64,000 bases of DNA from assembly GCA_028752905.1 (NCBI GenBank), contig JAQNBH010000003.1:36330472-36394471 (forward strand), given 5' to 3'. Below, piece after piece: positions 24,401 to 39,400 of this stretch. Position numbers and translations under genes: made by a program. Origin of the DNA: Cladorhizidae sp. MBARI D1340-BT2. Taxonomy: Eukaryota > Porifera > Demospongiae > Poecilosclerida > Cladorhizidae. The notes beneath the pieces are model-generated. The model had not been told where the DNA came from, ran no database searches, and saw nothing but the letters and a program-made list of their open reading frames with translations. The stretch's first letter is position 1, and each line of letters opens with the position of its first letter.

Positions 24401-27400
24401 CTCAGGACACATATATATCTAGAGGTGCACATCCCAGGACACATATATATCTAGAGGTGCACATCCCAGGACACATATATATCTAGAGGTGCACATCCCA
24501 GGACACATATATATCTAGAGGTGCACATCTCAGGACACATATATATCTAGAGGTGCACATCTCAGGACACATATATATCTAGAGGCACACATCCCAGGAC
24601 ACATATATATCTAGAGGTGCACATCTCAGGACACATATATATCTAGAGGTGCACATCTCAGGACACATATATATCTAGAGGTGCACATCTCAGGACACAT
24701 ATATATCTAGAGGTGCACATCCCAGGACACATATATATCTAGAGGTGCACATCTCAGGACACATATATATCTAGAGGTGCACATCCCAGGACACATATAT
24801 ATCTAGAGGTGCACATCTCAGGACACATATATATCTAGAGGTGCACATCTCAGGACACATATATATCTAGAGGCACACATCCCAGGACACATATATATCT
24901 AGAGGTGCACATCTCAGGACACATATATATCTAGAGGTGCACATCTCAGGACACATATATATCTAGAGGTGCACATCTCAGGACACATATATATCTAGAG
25001 GTGCACATCCCAGGACACATATATATCTAGAGGCACACATCTCAGGACAGATGTGCATAAGAGACTATGTATCGCTTATAAAAAGGATCTCACCTTCTGA
25101 AGAGGCCATACGAGTTTGTAACTGAGAACTGATCCAGAGATTTGTGGACACGCTTCAAGGAAGGAGGAATGGATTCGTAGAACTGGTCGTCAAGGACAGC
25201 GATGGAGGGGATTGAAATTGAGAAGAGGAGAAGTGCAAACACTCCAAAGACAAGCACTTTGAGAAGGGACGAGACTTTATGTAAGATTCCAGGCTGTTGT
25301 GCCACCCTGCAGGGAACACATCTCATCATTGTTGTGGAGGTGGATATAGCTAGGATTAACCTGCTGGCTTAACCAGCTCTCAAGAACATCACCTCATTAT
25401 ACCACCAACATTAACCCTAGTAGGGCTAGGGCTAGGGCTAGGGCTACATGCCCTACATATAACCTCCACCACACTAACACTAGCTACTGCCTTAGCCCTG
25501 ACCCTAGCCACTGCCTTAGCCCTAACCCTGGCTACTGCCCTAGCCCGCACCCTACCTGAGGGTTAGTCCAGTGTAGTAGAGATGATGTCACCATGATGTA
25601 ATGCTAGCATTGAAACTGACCTTTAAATCAACCCATAATAAAAACAAGACATTGTTATCCCTTGAACAAGAACTAGTCTAAGTGCAGCTGCTTCCTCCTG
25701 ACTGAGGCCACGCCTCCTCACTGCAGGAACAAGAGCTTCTATAGCTGGTAGAGGAGAGAGAACTCCTCCAACCAAGCAGCAGATGTTCTGGTAGAGGAGA
25801 GAGAACTCCACCAACCACTGGTAGAGGAGAGAGAACTCCACCACCCAAACAGCAGATGTTCTGGTAGAGGAGAGAGAACTCCACCACCCAAACAGCAGAT
25901 GTTCTGGTAGAGGAGAGAGAACTCCTCCAACCAAACAGCAGATGTTCTGGTAGAGGAGGGAGAACTCCACCAACCAAACAGCAGATGTTCTGGTAGAGGA
26001 GGAAGAACTCCTTCACCCAAACAGCAGATGTTCTGGTAGAGGAGGGAGAACTCCACCAACCAAACAGCAGATGTTCTGGTAGAGGAGGGAGAACTCCACC
26101 AACCAAACAGCAGATGTTCTGGTAGAGGAGAGAGAACTCCTCCAACCAAACAGCAGATGTTCTGGTAGAGGAGAGAGAACTCCTCCACCCAAACAGCAGA
26201 TGTTCTGGTAGAGGAGAGAGAACTCCACCAACCAAACAGCAGATGTTCTGGTAGAGGAGAGAGAACTCCTCCAACCAAACAGCAGATGTTCTGGTAGAGG
26301 AGAGAGAACTCCTCCAACCAAACAGCAGATGTTCTGGTAGAGGAGAGAGAACTCCTCCACCCAAACAGCAGATGTTCTGGTAGAGGAGAGAGAACTCCAC
26401 CAACCAAACAGCAGATGTTCTGGTAGAGGAGAGAGAACTCCTCCACCCAAACAGCAGATGTTCTGGGTAGAGGAGAGAGAACTCCACCAACCAAACAGCA
26501 GATGTTCTGGTAGAGGAGAGAGAACTCCGCCAACCAAACAGCAGACGTTCTGGTAGAGGAGGAAGAACTCCTTCAACCAAACAGCAGATGTTCTGGTAGA
26601 GGAGAGAGAACTCCACCACCCAAACAGCAGATGTTCTGGTAGAGGAGAGAGAACTCCTCCACCCAAACAGCAGATGTTCTGGTATAGGAGAACTCCACCA
26701 CCCAAACAGCAGATGTTCTGGTAGAGGAGAGAGAACTCCTCTACCCAAACAGCAGATGTTCTGGTAGAGGAGAGAGAACTCCACCACCCAAACAGCAGAT
26801 GTTCTGGTAGAGGAGAGAGAACTCCTCCAACCAAACAGCAGATGTTCTGGTAGAGGAGAGAGAACTCCACCACCCAAACAGCAGATGTTCTGGTAGAGGA
26901 GAGAGAACTCCTCCACTCAAACAGCAGATGTTCTGGTAGAGGGGAGAGAACTCCACCACCCAAGCAGCAGAACTGAGCTGAATCATTTCTAATACTGCAG
27001 GGAGCTACATAATTACATCATCGACAACGACCCACCAGTGATATCCATCAAGAAACCGATCAACAGGGGAGTACTCAGGTCCAAACTTTCTAGGAATGGA
27101 CATACCAGTTTCTAGCAATCTGCATTTTTTTAAAGTGTATCAAGCCAATATATAGTAAGTGCCAGTGCACTCCTGATGCACACTTGCTGTGGTTCAAAGG
27201 AGAGTGTTTGCAGACATCAAATTGATATCCGCCTTTTCTGAGGCTTGGCTTGCAACAAGCATGAGAGAGTGAGTGGATGCTTAGCCTTTGCTCCAGTGAT
27301 GAACATTCAGAGCATATGTGGAACCACACCCACCCAATCTCGTGGGAAGGAGCTCATTGATTGGCCTGCAAATGGAGGGAATTGTGTTTCAAGGAGATGC

Positions 27401-30400
27401 TGCATACTAGCATACTAGCAAAGCATTCCTCACAGAGACAATCCAAAAGTGAGGGGGGAACAAAACAGAAGCCTGTCATCAGGAAACAGTGAGTGTCATG
27501 TCTCAATCTCTGCCCTGAAAGATAGAGGACTACTAGAACAGTGAGTGTCATGCCTCAATCTCTGCCCTGAAAGATAGAGGACTACTAGAACAGTGAGTGC
27601 CCTGCCTCAATCTCTGCCCTGAAAGATAGAGGACTACTAGAACAGTGAGTGTCATGTCTCAATCTCTGATCTGAAAGATAGAGGACTACTAGAACAGTGA
27701 GTGCCCTGCCTCAATCTCTGCCCTGAAAGATAGAGGACTACTAGAACAGTGAGTGCCCTGCCTCAATCTCTGCCCTGAAAGATAGAGGACTACTAGAACA
27801 GTGAGTGTCATGTCTCAATCTCTGCCCTGAAAGATAGAGGACTACTAGAACAGTGAGTGGCATGCCTCAAAGTGCGGACTCACCTTAACAAAGCCCCACC
27901 AAGCTCGAGCAGGAGAGACACAAGGCCCATGAGGACGGCCACGTAGACAGATATCCTCACTGCCTCAGTGAAATCCTCCTTGGAGAAGTCTAAGCAAGAA
28001 CAGAGAGGATACAGCCACAACTTTCTCAGGGATTTCCGGGACTATCCTGGGGATGTCCCTAGAGAGGGTGACTATACAGCATAATCCTGTAATACTTGTA
28101 TCCAGGGGTTAACAAATGAACTGTTAACTATCAAGGGATGTCCCCAAACCCTCTGTCCCCCTAGTTCTGCACCTAGCTCTACCCTGCCCAACAATATTAC
28201 TGCCCTAGTTCTAGAATATCTTAACTCTATACTATGAATCTCAGCATGTCCTTGTGTGGTCCTAGACACACAATGGCAGCAGAATTAATCACTTCTTTAG
28301 CTGTAGATTTTTATGTATACCAGATTTTATATCTACAAGCTTAGAGGCTCATGTTATGTTCTATAACCAAGACACACACATAAACATAGAGCACAAAGAA
28401 ATGGTGACATTAGAAACAGAGAGAGTAGAAACACACACCACAAAGAAAGGGTGACATTAGAAACAGAGAGAACAAATAAAGGGTGACATTAGAAACACAC
28501 ATCACAAATAAAGGGTGACATTAGAAACAGAGCACAAAGAAAGGGTGACATTAGAAATACAGAGCAAAGAAAGGGTGACATTAGAAACACAGCACAAAGA
28601 AAGGGTGACATTAGAAACAAAGAGAGCAAATAAAGGGTGACATTAGAAACACACAGCACAAAGAAAGGGTGACATTAGAAACACAGAGAGCAAAGAAAGG
28701 GTGACATTATAAACACACAGCACAAAGAAATGGTGACATTAGAAACACAGCACAAAGAAAGGGTGACATTAGAAACACAGAGAGCAAAGAAAGGGTGACA
28801 TTAAAACACAGAGAGCAAATAAAGGGTGACATTAGAAACACAGAGAGCAAAGAAAGGGTGACATTAGAAACACAGAGAGCAAAGAAAGGGTGACATTAGA
28901 AACACACAGCACAAAGACAGGGTGACATTAGAAACACACAGCACAAAGAAAGGGTGACATTAGAAACAGAGAGCAAAGAAAGGGTGACATTAGAAACACA
29001 GAGAGCAAAGAAAGGGTGACATTATAAACACACAGCACAAAGAAATGGTGACATTAGAAACACAGCACAAAGAAAGGGTGACATTAGAAACACAGAGAGC
29101 AAAGAAAGGGTGACATTAGAAACACAGAGAGCAAAGAAAGGGTGACATTAGAAACAGAGAGCAAAGAAAGGGTGACATTAGAAACACAGAGAGCAAAGAA
29201 AGGGTGACATTAGAAACACAGAGAGCAAAGAAAGGGTGACATTAGAAACACAGAGAGCAAAGAAAGGGTGACATTAGAAACACAGCACAAAGACAGGGTG
29301 ACATTAGAAACACACAGCACAAAGAAAGGGTGACATTAGAAACAGAGAGCAAAGAAAGGGTGACATTAGAAACACAGAGAGCAAAGAAAGGGTGACAGCA
29401 CAAAGAAGTGGTGACATTAGAAACACAGAGAGCAAAGAAATGGTGACATTAGAAACACAACTGAAACACTCTCTGACTCACACACGTACTGATCTCAGAG
29501 AAGACGACCATCTTCTTCAAGTCAGCGTGGAGGTCAAAATAATATACAGCCAATGCCAGCAGCAAACCAGTGGCAGTGACAAAGGTCAAGAACTTCACCG
29601 CTGATTTAATCAGGTTGGCATAGCGACCAAAGATCTTGGACAGGCAGGAACTCCCCTCATTTCTTTTGCCTACATGCAACAAAGAAAAGGGGTGTGGTAC
29701 ACATAACAAGGGGGTGTGATGGTACACAATAATATAATAAAAACAAGGAACGTGTTTCCGGACCAAATGTTTCCGGGCGTCCATCAGCGTACTTTTGCAA
29801 AGTTTTAATAACCTGTTTGACGAAGAAGGAACTGATACTCACTACGCCTATTGGGTTACGATGACTCGGCATGACCGCAACCATATATAGCTGGAGTAGG
29901 TGGAGCCATGATTGTCTATAAATAGAGTTTAACAGCTCTAGCTGCCGGCCTGGGAGGGCAAAATGGCTACCCAGCTATTGTGGTGGTAGTAAAGTGCCGT
30001 ACGAGCTCCTGCACTCCAGCAGAGGCATAGTCTAGCAGAGGCTAACTAGACGTGTTTTGACAATCACAGCAATGGCAAGGTTTCCTCATGAATTCTTTTG
30101 GGGGTGGGGGGGGGGTGGAGGGATATCATGCTAGGAGTAAAATACAAGCTTCACACTATACACACATCACTCTGGTCACTGGGTACTTTGCAAAATATTA
30201 TCTCCTACACTTGTTAAAGTACACAATGAATTCAATTATCACTGTGGTTTCAAAAAACATGCCCCCCTCTCCCTTCCATGTGGCACACTGTAAGGACAGC
30301 CTACCACTTCCTGTGCACTGCATGAGGTGAGGACAGGCTCTAATGGAATGAGGTATGTAGTCATCATAACTCCATAGACTAAGTGCCTCAAAATCCAGTG

Positions 30401-33400
30401 GTCACGGAATGCCTGAATAAGATTTGCGAGCAAGAAAATGGCCACCAATTCCGGGAGATCCCTAGCAGGGTTTCTTTCAGGATTTTTCATAAGGGGGAGG
30501 GGGGGGGGGGGGGGTGGGTTAAAGTGGTGATCATTTTTTTTTTCCCGATTTTTTTTTTGAACCCGACTCTAAGATATAATCAGTAAGTACATTGTTACTA
30601 GCATTCCAAATGTTGGAAACCATCTCTGTTAATTAAGTGTTTCTCTAGAGAGTAGGTCATCTTTGGGCTGCTCTCTATAGAGTAGGTCATCTTTGGGCTG
30701 CTTGGACATCTTTATTCCCTTTATGGGGTAGCATAATTTTAGATTTCCAAGGAGGGGGGCATCACCCTTGAAAGACACCCAGCCTAGAGAGAGTGACTGA
30801 TATATGTACATCACGGGGTCCTGGAATACTTGTATCCCGAGATACTTTGGACTACCCCACTATCCCTAGAATCTGGAACCTTCCTGGGAAGCCCCAAAAA
30901 CTAGATCAGCCCCAGCCCCACTGATTCCACACTGCTTAGCCAGTTCCCTCACTAAGTACATCTCGGAACAGTCCCTAGTATTCTCGGGATATCCTAGGAA
31001 AAGTGCCGGTCATGTCTGTGCTTGGTCACACTGAAATGTCACCACCAACCATTACCTAATAAAGGTACATTCTATACACACCACAACAAGATGTCAGCTA
31101 ACTGACCGTATCCGAGGAACTGGTCATCGATGAGCGACACGCTGAGAGCAATAGCGAGCAGGTTGAAGAAGTTATAGTTGCCAGTAGCAATGATTAGCAC
31201 CTGCAGAAACACCTGAGCAGGTACGAGAAAACACTGATGAAGGACGACCTACGACTAGTGCAAGGAGAATTCATGGCATGGACACTTCCATGTTCCCGCC
31301 CTCCTAACACAGGCTAGGGCTAGGGATTGCCCTCCTAACACAGGCTAGGGATTGCCCTCCTAGCACAGGCTAGGGCTAGGGATTGCCCTCCTAACACAGG
31401 CTAGGGATTGCCCTCCTAGCACAGGCTAGGCCTAGGACTCGCCCTCCCAATACAGGTTAGGGCTAAGATTAAGTAAGCAACATAATTATATGACATTTGG
31501 ACATCATTAGATATCCTGGGTGTGAAGGATCACACCCTATTTGCATCCTTGATGAGGTCCCGAGAGTTCGCTGCCTGACCCAGTATCATAGGCTATTAAA
31601 ATCTCAAAATTATAAGCCCCCACCTCCCCCGTGAATGACAAAAAGGGGGAGGGGCTAACACTACACACCCTCAATACACCCCTGTATCTCCAATTACTGG
31701 AATAATAATGATACAGGTACGCAGGGTTTCATTTAGAAAATTGTCCAAGGAATCTGGATTTTAAAGGGTGCATGATGGTTAAAGATGTGACAAAGTTTCT
31801 AATGAATTTTAATAATACAATTTCCAAGGGGGGGGGCAAAAAGGCCCCCCCCCCCAAATGGAAACCCTGGGTATGTCCCTAGAAAGGATGGCTGACTCGA
31901 TTTCAAGATTACTGGAATATTAATGATATCCTGAGATGTACGTAGTGAGGTTGACCGACAATACATCAAGATTACTGGAATATTAGTGATATCCTGGGGT
32001 GTTCCTAGTGGAATATAAATGATACCCTAAGATGTCCTAGCTGTGAAATACGACTCCCTCCAAGTCCATTGCCCTAGCCCTAACCCCAGGATCGGTGATG
32101 TACAACCAGTGACCCTCGCTAGGGGTGTCCGGGGTCATGCAGGTCATGTACGTATCTGAGACTAGGGGCATCCGGGGTCATGCAGGTCATGTACGTACCT
32201 GAGACTAGGGGTGTCCTGGGACATGCAGGTCAAGTACGTACCCTCGCTAGTGGTGTCCGGGGTCATGCAGGTCAAGTACGTACCTGAGAGAGGAAGCTCA
32301 GAATCCGGAGAGACCTGACGGGGGTGAAGAAGAGGAAAGGCACGGCAATCTCTATGACGTAGGTGGCGACCACACTCAACCTCTGCACCCAGTCAGGCAG
32401 CTGGTGAGCGTACCATGCCAACGGAGTGGGAATGCACTGGGGAGAATTAGCAACATGATAGTTATTGAATAAGAGGGAAAGTGTTAAAGGTGTCAATGGG
32501 TGAGCAAGACTCGGTTAGCTTACTGTAAGCTGGAAATATTGACCGAGGGTGAAACAGTTCAAAGGCCATCACTATACCCTGGATAGTTGCCAGGCAACAC
32601 ACACATCGCACAGATAATGGTCATTATGGAGAAGTGGTACATGCACATTGTTCTCAGAAAATCCTTTTTTTTTGCCATGTGCCATCAAGAGATCTGTCCT
32701 GATGACCTTATCCTATGTTCTACCTTGACCCCATACATCGACCTGAGCAAGACTTAAAAATGATAGATAGAAAAAACCCTATAGAACCATTCCTCTGCTA
32801 GTAGCCTCACTTAGCTGTCTAAAGCTCATGCCTGCTAGTAGCCTCACCAGCAGCTTCTTAGCTGTCTAAAGCTCATGCCTGCTAGTAGCCTCACCAGCAG
32901 CTTCTTAGCTGTCTAAAGCTCATCATGCCTGCTAGTAGCCTCACCAGCAGCTTCTTAGCTGTCTAAAGCTCATGCCTCTGCTAGTAGCCTCACCAGCAGC
33001 TTCTTAGCTGCCTAAAGCTCATGCCTGCTAGTAGCCTCACCAGCAGCTTCTTAGCTGTCTAAAGCTCATGCCTCTGCTAGTAGCCTCACCAGCAGCTTCT
33101 TAGCTGCCTAAAGCTCATGCCTGCTAGTAGCCTCACCAGCAGCTTCTTAGCTGTCTAAAGCTCATGCCTCTGCTAGTAGCCTCACCAGCAGCTTCTTAGC
33201 TGTCTAAAGCTCATGCCTCTGCTAGTAGCCTCACCAGCAGCTTCTTAGCTGCCTAAAGCTCATGCCTGCTAGTAGCCTCACCAGCAGCTTCTTAGCTGTC
33301 TAAAGCTCATGCCTGCTAGTAGCCTCACCAGCAGCTTCTTAGCTGCCTAAAGCTCATGCCTGCTAGTAGCCTCACCAGCAGCTTCTTAGCTGTCTAAATC

Positions 33401-36400
33401 TTTAATACCGGTTTCGGCAGAGGTTAGTTCCCAAAAGACTTTAACTATGCCTAGAATCTTTCGCTAAGAAACAAACAAACAATAATAGCCATATGAAACC
33501 ATCTTCAATTGGATTTTGTCGGAATGATAAAGGTATATAGATTATAAAGGGTGAAAGGTCATCTAACTGGGCGTGGTCTGGTTTCCTTTCCCTTAGATCT
33601 TAACCACAATAGTGTTCTTATAACCATCTCCTCAGGATTCAACGTTGCTTCACTGTGTGTGCTATGTTGCTTCACAGTGTGTGCTGTATTGCTTCACTGT
33701 GTGCTATGTTGCTTCACTGAATGTGCTATGTTGCTTCACTGTGTGATGTTGCTTCACTGTGTGTGCTATGTTGCTCACTGTGTGCTATGTTGCTTCACTG
33801 TGTGTGCCGTGTTGCCTCACAGTGTGTGCTATGTTGCTTCACTGTGTGATGTTGCTTCACAGTGTGTGCTATGTTGCTCACTGTGTGCTATGTTGCTTCA
33901 CTGAATGTGCTATGTTGCTTCACTGAATGTGCTATGTTGCTTCAGTGTGTGCTGTGTTGCCTCACAGTGTGTGCTATGTTGCCTCAGTGTGTGCTGTTGC
34001 CTCACAGTGTGTGCTATGTTGCCTCAGTGTGTGCTGTGTTGCCTCACAGTGTGTGCTATGTTGCTTCACAGTGTGTACTATGTTGCTTCACAGTGTGTGC
34101 TATGTTGCTTCACTGAATGTGCTATGTTGCTTCACTGTGTGCTGTGTTGCCTCACAGTGTGTGCTATGTTGCTTCAGTGTGTGCTGTGTTGCCTCACAGT
34201 GTGTGCTATGTTGCCTCAGTGTGTGCTGTGTTGCCTCACAGTGTGTGCTATGTTGCCTCAGTGTGTGCTGTGTTGCTTCACAGTGTGTGCTATGTTGCCT
34301 CAGTGTGTGCTGTGTTGCCTCACAGTGTGTGCTATGTTGCTTCCATGAATGATGTCCATCCTTCTGTCAACAATCGACTAATCTCACACACACTGGCACA
34401 TTATAAAGGTGTTAATAGGTTGCACGCTCTGCTAATTAGGGAGACCCCTGCCAGGGTTTCATTTAGAAAAATGTCCAAGGGCGGGGCAACTGGAAGAATC
34501 TGGATTTTAAAGACGTGACAAAGTTTCACAAAAGCTATCTGTACTTATCAACATCAATAATGAATTTTAATAATACAAATTCCAGAGGGGGGGGGGGAGC
34601 TGCCCGTACCCCCCCCCTCCTCTGGAATTTGTATTATTAAAATTCAGCTGCCCCCCCCCACCCAAATGGAACCCTGCCTGCAGGAATCACACAGGAACAT
34701 TCATTTCTAGGGGACCCCACGTTGCTCATGAATGTTCACACACTCGTGAATATCCACAGCACCTTTTTGAACTCACTTGAGATTGGTAGTGGTAGTTGAG
34801 GGCAGTGAGCCCCCACCACGTGGGACACTGGGACAACAACTTCACCACCCCAGATGCGAACATGAGGCGGAAGAGCAGCCAGCGAACCAACCACAGGGAG
34901 ATGCCGTCCTCGGCTCCGGACTTCACCCTGAGAGCACACACGAACAGCACATGACAGAGTCCGAGAGAAGGGGCAGATTACACAGAGCAATGGAATGAGT
35001 TATTAGTATCAGGGCATACTACAAGAAATTATTTCCAGAATGGAATTCGACTTGCTCTTAATCCACTCACCAGTGTAAGCTTATATATATATATATAATA
35101 TATATATCACAATAACCTTATCAATAATCAACTTGAAACTCTCAATGAACTCTTAGTTGACATAATAACATTACAATCACCTTCTCGATAATCAACTTCA
35201 AATTGTATTCACTCGATGTTTCGACTAGATGCTCTAGCCTTCATCAGGATTGGCTAGAGCAACTAGTCGAAACGTCGAGTGAATACAATTTCAAGTTGAT
35301 TATGGAGGTGCTTATAACAACTTGAAATTGTATTATCTTGACAGTCCGACTAGATGCTCTAGGCTAGAGCATCTAGTCAAAACGACGAGAGAGCAAAATT
35401 TGAAGTTGATTTTTGAGAAGGTTATTGTAAAGTTATTACATGCATGTCAACTGAGAGTTCATTGAGTATGTATATATATATATATATGTTTATATATAGT
35501 GTGTATATATAGTGTATAATAATATGGATTTATATATATCTACCAAAGGTTGATGAAGGCTTGTGGATAACCATTCTCTATAAAGACCTAATTCAAACGA
35601 TGTTCTTCCTTCAAAAGGTCCTCCTTCTAAGTCACTATTCTTCTGGCTCTATCATACAAGCTCTTCACCTCTCCTCTTCTGACATGGATAGGACTCTTCT
35701 GACATGGATAGGATGATGTGATCTATAACCAAGGTACCGGTTGGTTTGTGTGGGTTTTCTGTAAACAGTTGCATTGAGCCTTCCATCTTCCTTCCTGTGT
35801 AGGTGGCAGTCCAGAAAGGGAAACGATCCGTCCATGGTAAACTTTATAGATGGCCTGATGTTGTTCAGATGGTCCAACCACTCCTGCTCACTTCCCTTCT
35901 TCACAATGCAGGTGTCATCCACGTATCTCTTGGCTTCAGTGGGGCAGTTGTGAGTGCCAATTCCTCAAAGAATTCCATATAAAGGTTGGCTACCACTGCA
36001 GATACTGGAGAGCCCATTGCTGCACCCTCTTTCTGCTCGTAGTATTTTTCTTGATACCTGAAGTAGGTGGATTTCAGGCACAACTCCAACAGTTCAGAAA
36101 TCCTGTCAGCCTCTAGTGTAGTCCTCTCACGCAAGCTCTCATCTTTTGTCAACATTCCAAAAATTATTTCCACGGCCTCATCAATGGGAACATCGGTTGA
36201 AAGAGAGTCAACATCAAAACTGACAAGATACTCATCCTGTGCCAAACATTCATCTTGAATACACTTGAATAATTGCCCAGAATCCTTGACATATGTCCAG
36301 CTAGAGGTGATATCAAATGCGTTATGAACTTAGAAAGATTAAACGACGGTGCATGTATACAAGACACAATAGGTCTAAGGGGAACCTCAGGGTTACATAC

Positions 36401-39400
36401 CTTAGGGAGCCCATAAATCAGTGGTGGTCTACTGCCCTAATTCTATTGTATAATCAGGGTTTCATACAGGGGGGGGGGGGAGGGGGCAAAAAAAATTATT
36501 CCCCCCCCCCCCCCAAGAATTTTCACAATAAAAATTTATATTAATGAAATTTCTTATGTAATACATTACAGTAACGGGGAAAAAGAGCAGTACAGAGAAG
36601 GGAACGTAGAAGCAATAGCTAATTCAAAGATGATCAACAGTAATAAAATTATAATAATTATGCATAATAATTATGCATCAACAATTTATTATATATAAGC
36701 GAAGATATACAATAATGTATGGTGAAAATTACAATACAGTGAGTTCAGTAGTACTAAATTAAGGTAAAATGCATCTATTTTTCTGTTAAAAAATGTCGAG
36801 AGTTGCATTATAGTCCACATCAGTCAATGGAGGACCCTCTATACTAATTTTCATTAAATATTCTAGGTTTGAGTCAGATAGACGACTGCGTAGGCGAGTT
36901 TTAATCATATTCATTTGACTAAAGGAACGCTCTACTGTTGCTGTGCCAACAGGAAGTGCCATTGTAATGTTCAATAGCTTCCACGTCTCAGGGAAAATTC
37001 CTCCGTACGTATGTGACTTGTTCATCTCGTCCAGGATTTCTTGCATGCTAGGAGATACTGACTCTTCTTTACGTTCCATTATTGCCTTTTTCTCCGTTAG
37101 CAAAGCCCGTCTAAATATCTTCCACTCTGAAAGAAGTTCATCACCATCAAACAATGGAGGTGAAGTGTAAGTCGTCCCCGCATACTCAACCTCTGCTTCT
37201 TTTCCATAGAACTCGCAAGAATCTTGATTTGCTCGCTGCCGTATGATGGTAAGGATGCTTCAGCAGGTAGTAGGGAGGGACTGAATATGGACATGGCAGT
37301 AACAATCTTCACGGCTTTATCAGTAAATCGACTCTTAATATTTAGAAAAAGGGAATCGACGTATGGAATTGCAACTAGAGTTCGATACTCGGCTGTGGTT
37401 GTGATAGAAGACCAACGGCTTCGTGCAGATCCATGTGTGCCGAGTGTTATCGTGTTTTTCCTTCAACAGAGATATTTCAGACTCGACTGAACCCAACCAC
37501 TCACTTCTTTCGTCCTTTAGATGCTCGAGTTGATCCGTCGTGATTTTCAGAAGTACCGGTAACCTGCTCAAATCGAGTAGCTTTCTTTGCATCGAAACAT
37601 TCATCCTTGCCAGGATATCCAGAACTGTAAGGAAGTGCTCCTCTGTTTTTCTATTTACAATCCATCGACAACAGGAAAATTTGTATGTGTACTGAGCATT
37701 TTGTGGCCCCTCTTTGACATGTTGCTGGAGAAGTTCATCTCCATTTGCAATTTGCAATTTGCAACTGGACCAGGGGATAGAATGTGGTTGTAAGGGACAG
37801 GCGATTTATGGCAATAAAAATATCGATCTCAAAAGCTTAAGCACTATGTTTCTGTTCTTTGCTCTCCTTTCTTCAGCCTCCTTAGCAGCTGCTGAACATT
37901 GCAGTTGTAGGACACTCTGCTCCTTTCCTTGTTCTGCCATTCGAGCATGCATCTCTGTGCCATTTTGACTGGCTGTGTTCCTTGAGTTGTTCAGTAGTGT
38001 GATTCCAATCCTCAATTCTCCGAGTGGTCCATGCACCCCTGGCTGTAGAAGGTGCATTTCCTCGCTTCTGGCAGAGCTTGCCCTGCTTAGGATCATCGCA
38101 GTACACCCAAGGATATTTCTGCTCCCACTCCTTCCTGTAGCTGAGCCTGGCTTTGTAGAGTTTCCTCTTCTGCGCTTTGGAACACACTGATCTACCTACT
38201 GATGCTTCGGAATTGGAGGAAGTCAAGGCATCACTAGTCGACGTAGTTGGGACTACATCTTTGTCGCCCTCAGAATCTCTACTAGACCCAGCACGCACTT
38301 GCTTTCTGGTAAAAAAGTTCCTGAGGTCCATTTGTGTAGGTTTGTATTTCTCTGGGTCGTATTTAGTTCAGAATGCTACTAGCTGAAGCATTTGCTCTTT
38401 ATATAAATAAATCTAGAATATTCTGTCACAGTTCAATCATGTGTTAATTAATCTAGAATGTTCTGTCCATGTGCTATTATTCTGTGGTTAGCTTTCCTAA
38501 TTATAATAGTGTAAATTCTAAGATGCAACTGTGTCATTAGATTCTGTGGCAAGATGCAACTGCGTCACTCTAGAATGTTCTGTCCATGTGCTAGTACTTT
38601 AACTATAGGAAAGTACCCTCAAAATGTCTCAGAATAAATCTAAGAGCATCGATTTTGCCAAAAAAATCCACTTGACCTACTTGGGGCTTGCTTACTCACA
38701 CCCATCGCGTAAACGCCAAACGTTTTGAGTTCCCCCCCCCCCAAACTATAAATCCTGTATGAACCACTGATAATGCAGTTGTTACTTCTCCCATCGTCTC
38801 CATATTCTTTAACACACGATTGCTTTCCTGTCCTTTGTGTAGGACCCTTCTTCAGTGTTCCATATGTTTTGGTTTCTAGCATTCATGTCAGCTTTGAAAT
38901 GTAACGGTCCTTTGTCATCAGAACTGTTGTCTTCCCTTTGTCTGCTGGTAAGATAACGAGCTCTTCCATCTTCCTCAGTTCTCCCAGGGCCTTTCTCTGT
39001 TCCTTTCAGGTTGTCCTTTGGTTTTCTTGCTCTTCACAAAATTCTACATATTCTTCCTTGAAGCTCATGTGCCTTGTTATCCTCCAGCTTACTGGCTATC
39101 TCTTCCACTGCAGCTATGGCATCCATCAGAGGTAGACTTTTTGGAGAAGGGACAAAGTTAAGACCCAAAGCAAGCACTTTTTCCTGAGCTTGACCTGAGC
39201 TTGAGAAAGGTTCTTCTCTGTCAGACCATCCATCTGTTCAAGCCTTGGGTTTGAAACTTCACTTCTCTCGATCTTCTTCTCTCCAAAAGTGTCTCCAGCT
39301 TCTTTTGATGTTTCTGCTTGGATTTGCTGTGGGTCTTCTCTGCTGTTCCCCTACAAAGGGTCTGAATCTTCTGATAGTCACTTCCCAGTGCTGGTTCTAG

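Noticed and set aside
20094..25050. CRISPR-like or integron-like regular repeats
   Set aside because: The 20-, 18- and 32-bp units are contiguous with no variable spacers; these are ordinary minisatellites.
25678..26986. Minus-strand open frames of up to 412 codons with repeated [13 protein letters not shown] motifs
   Set aside because: The repeat unit is 43 bp, all three minus frames are open at once, and the array lies between LMF exons 7 and 8 in the same orientation. The openness comes from stop-free repeat sequence.
31107..31200. Exon 5 starting at the acceptor at 31201
   Set aside because: It would drop four residues (VFLQ) that align with the family; the acceptor at 31213 keeps them with the same phase.
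33551..34518. Cys/Val/Leu-rich plus frames of up to 147 codons
   Set aside because: They come from a 22-bp tandem repeat and overlap each other in different frames within LMF intron 3.
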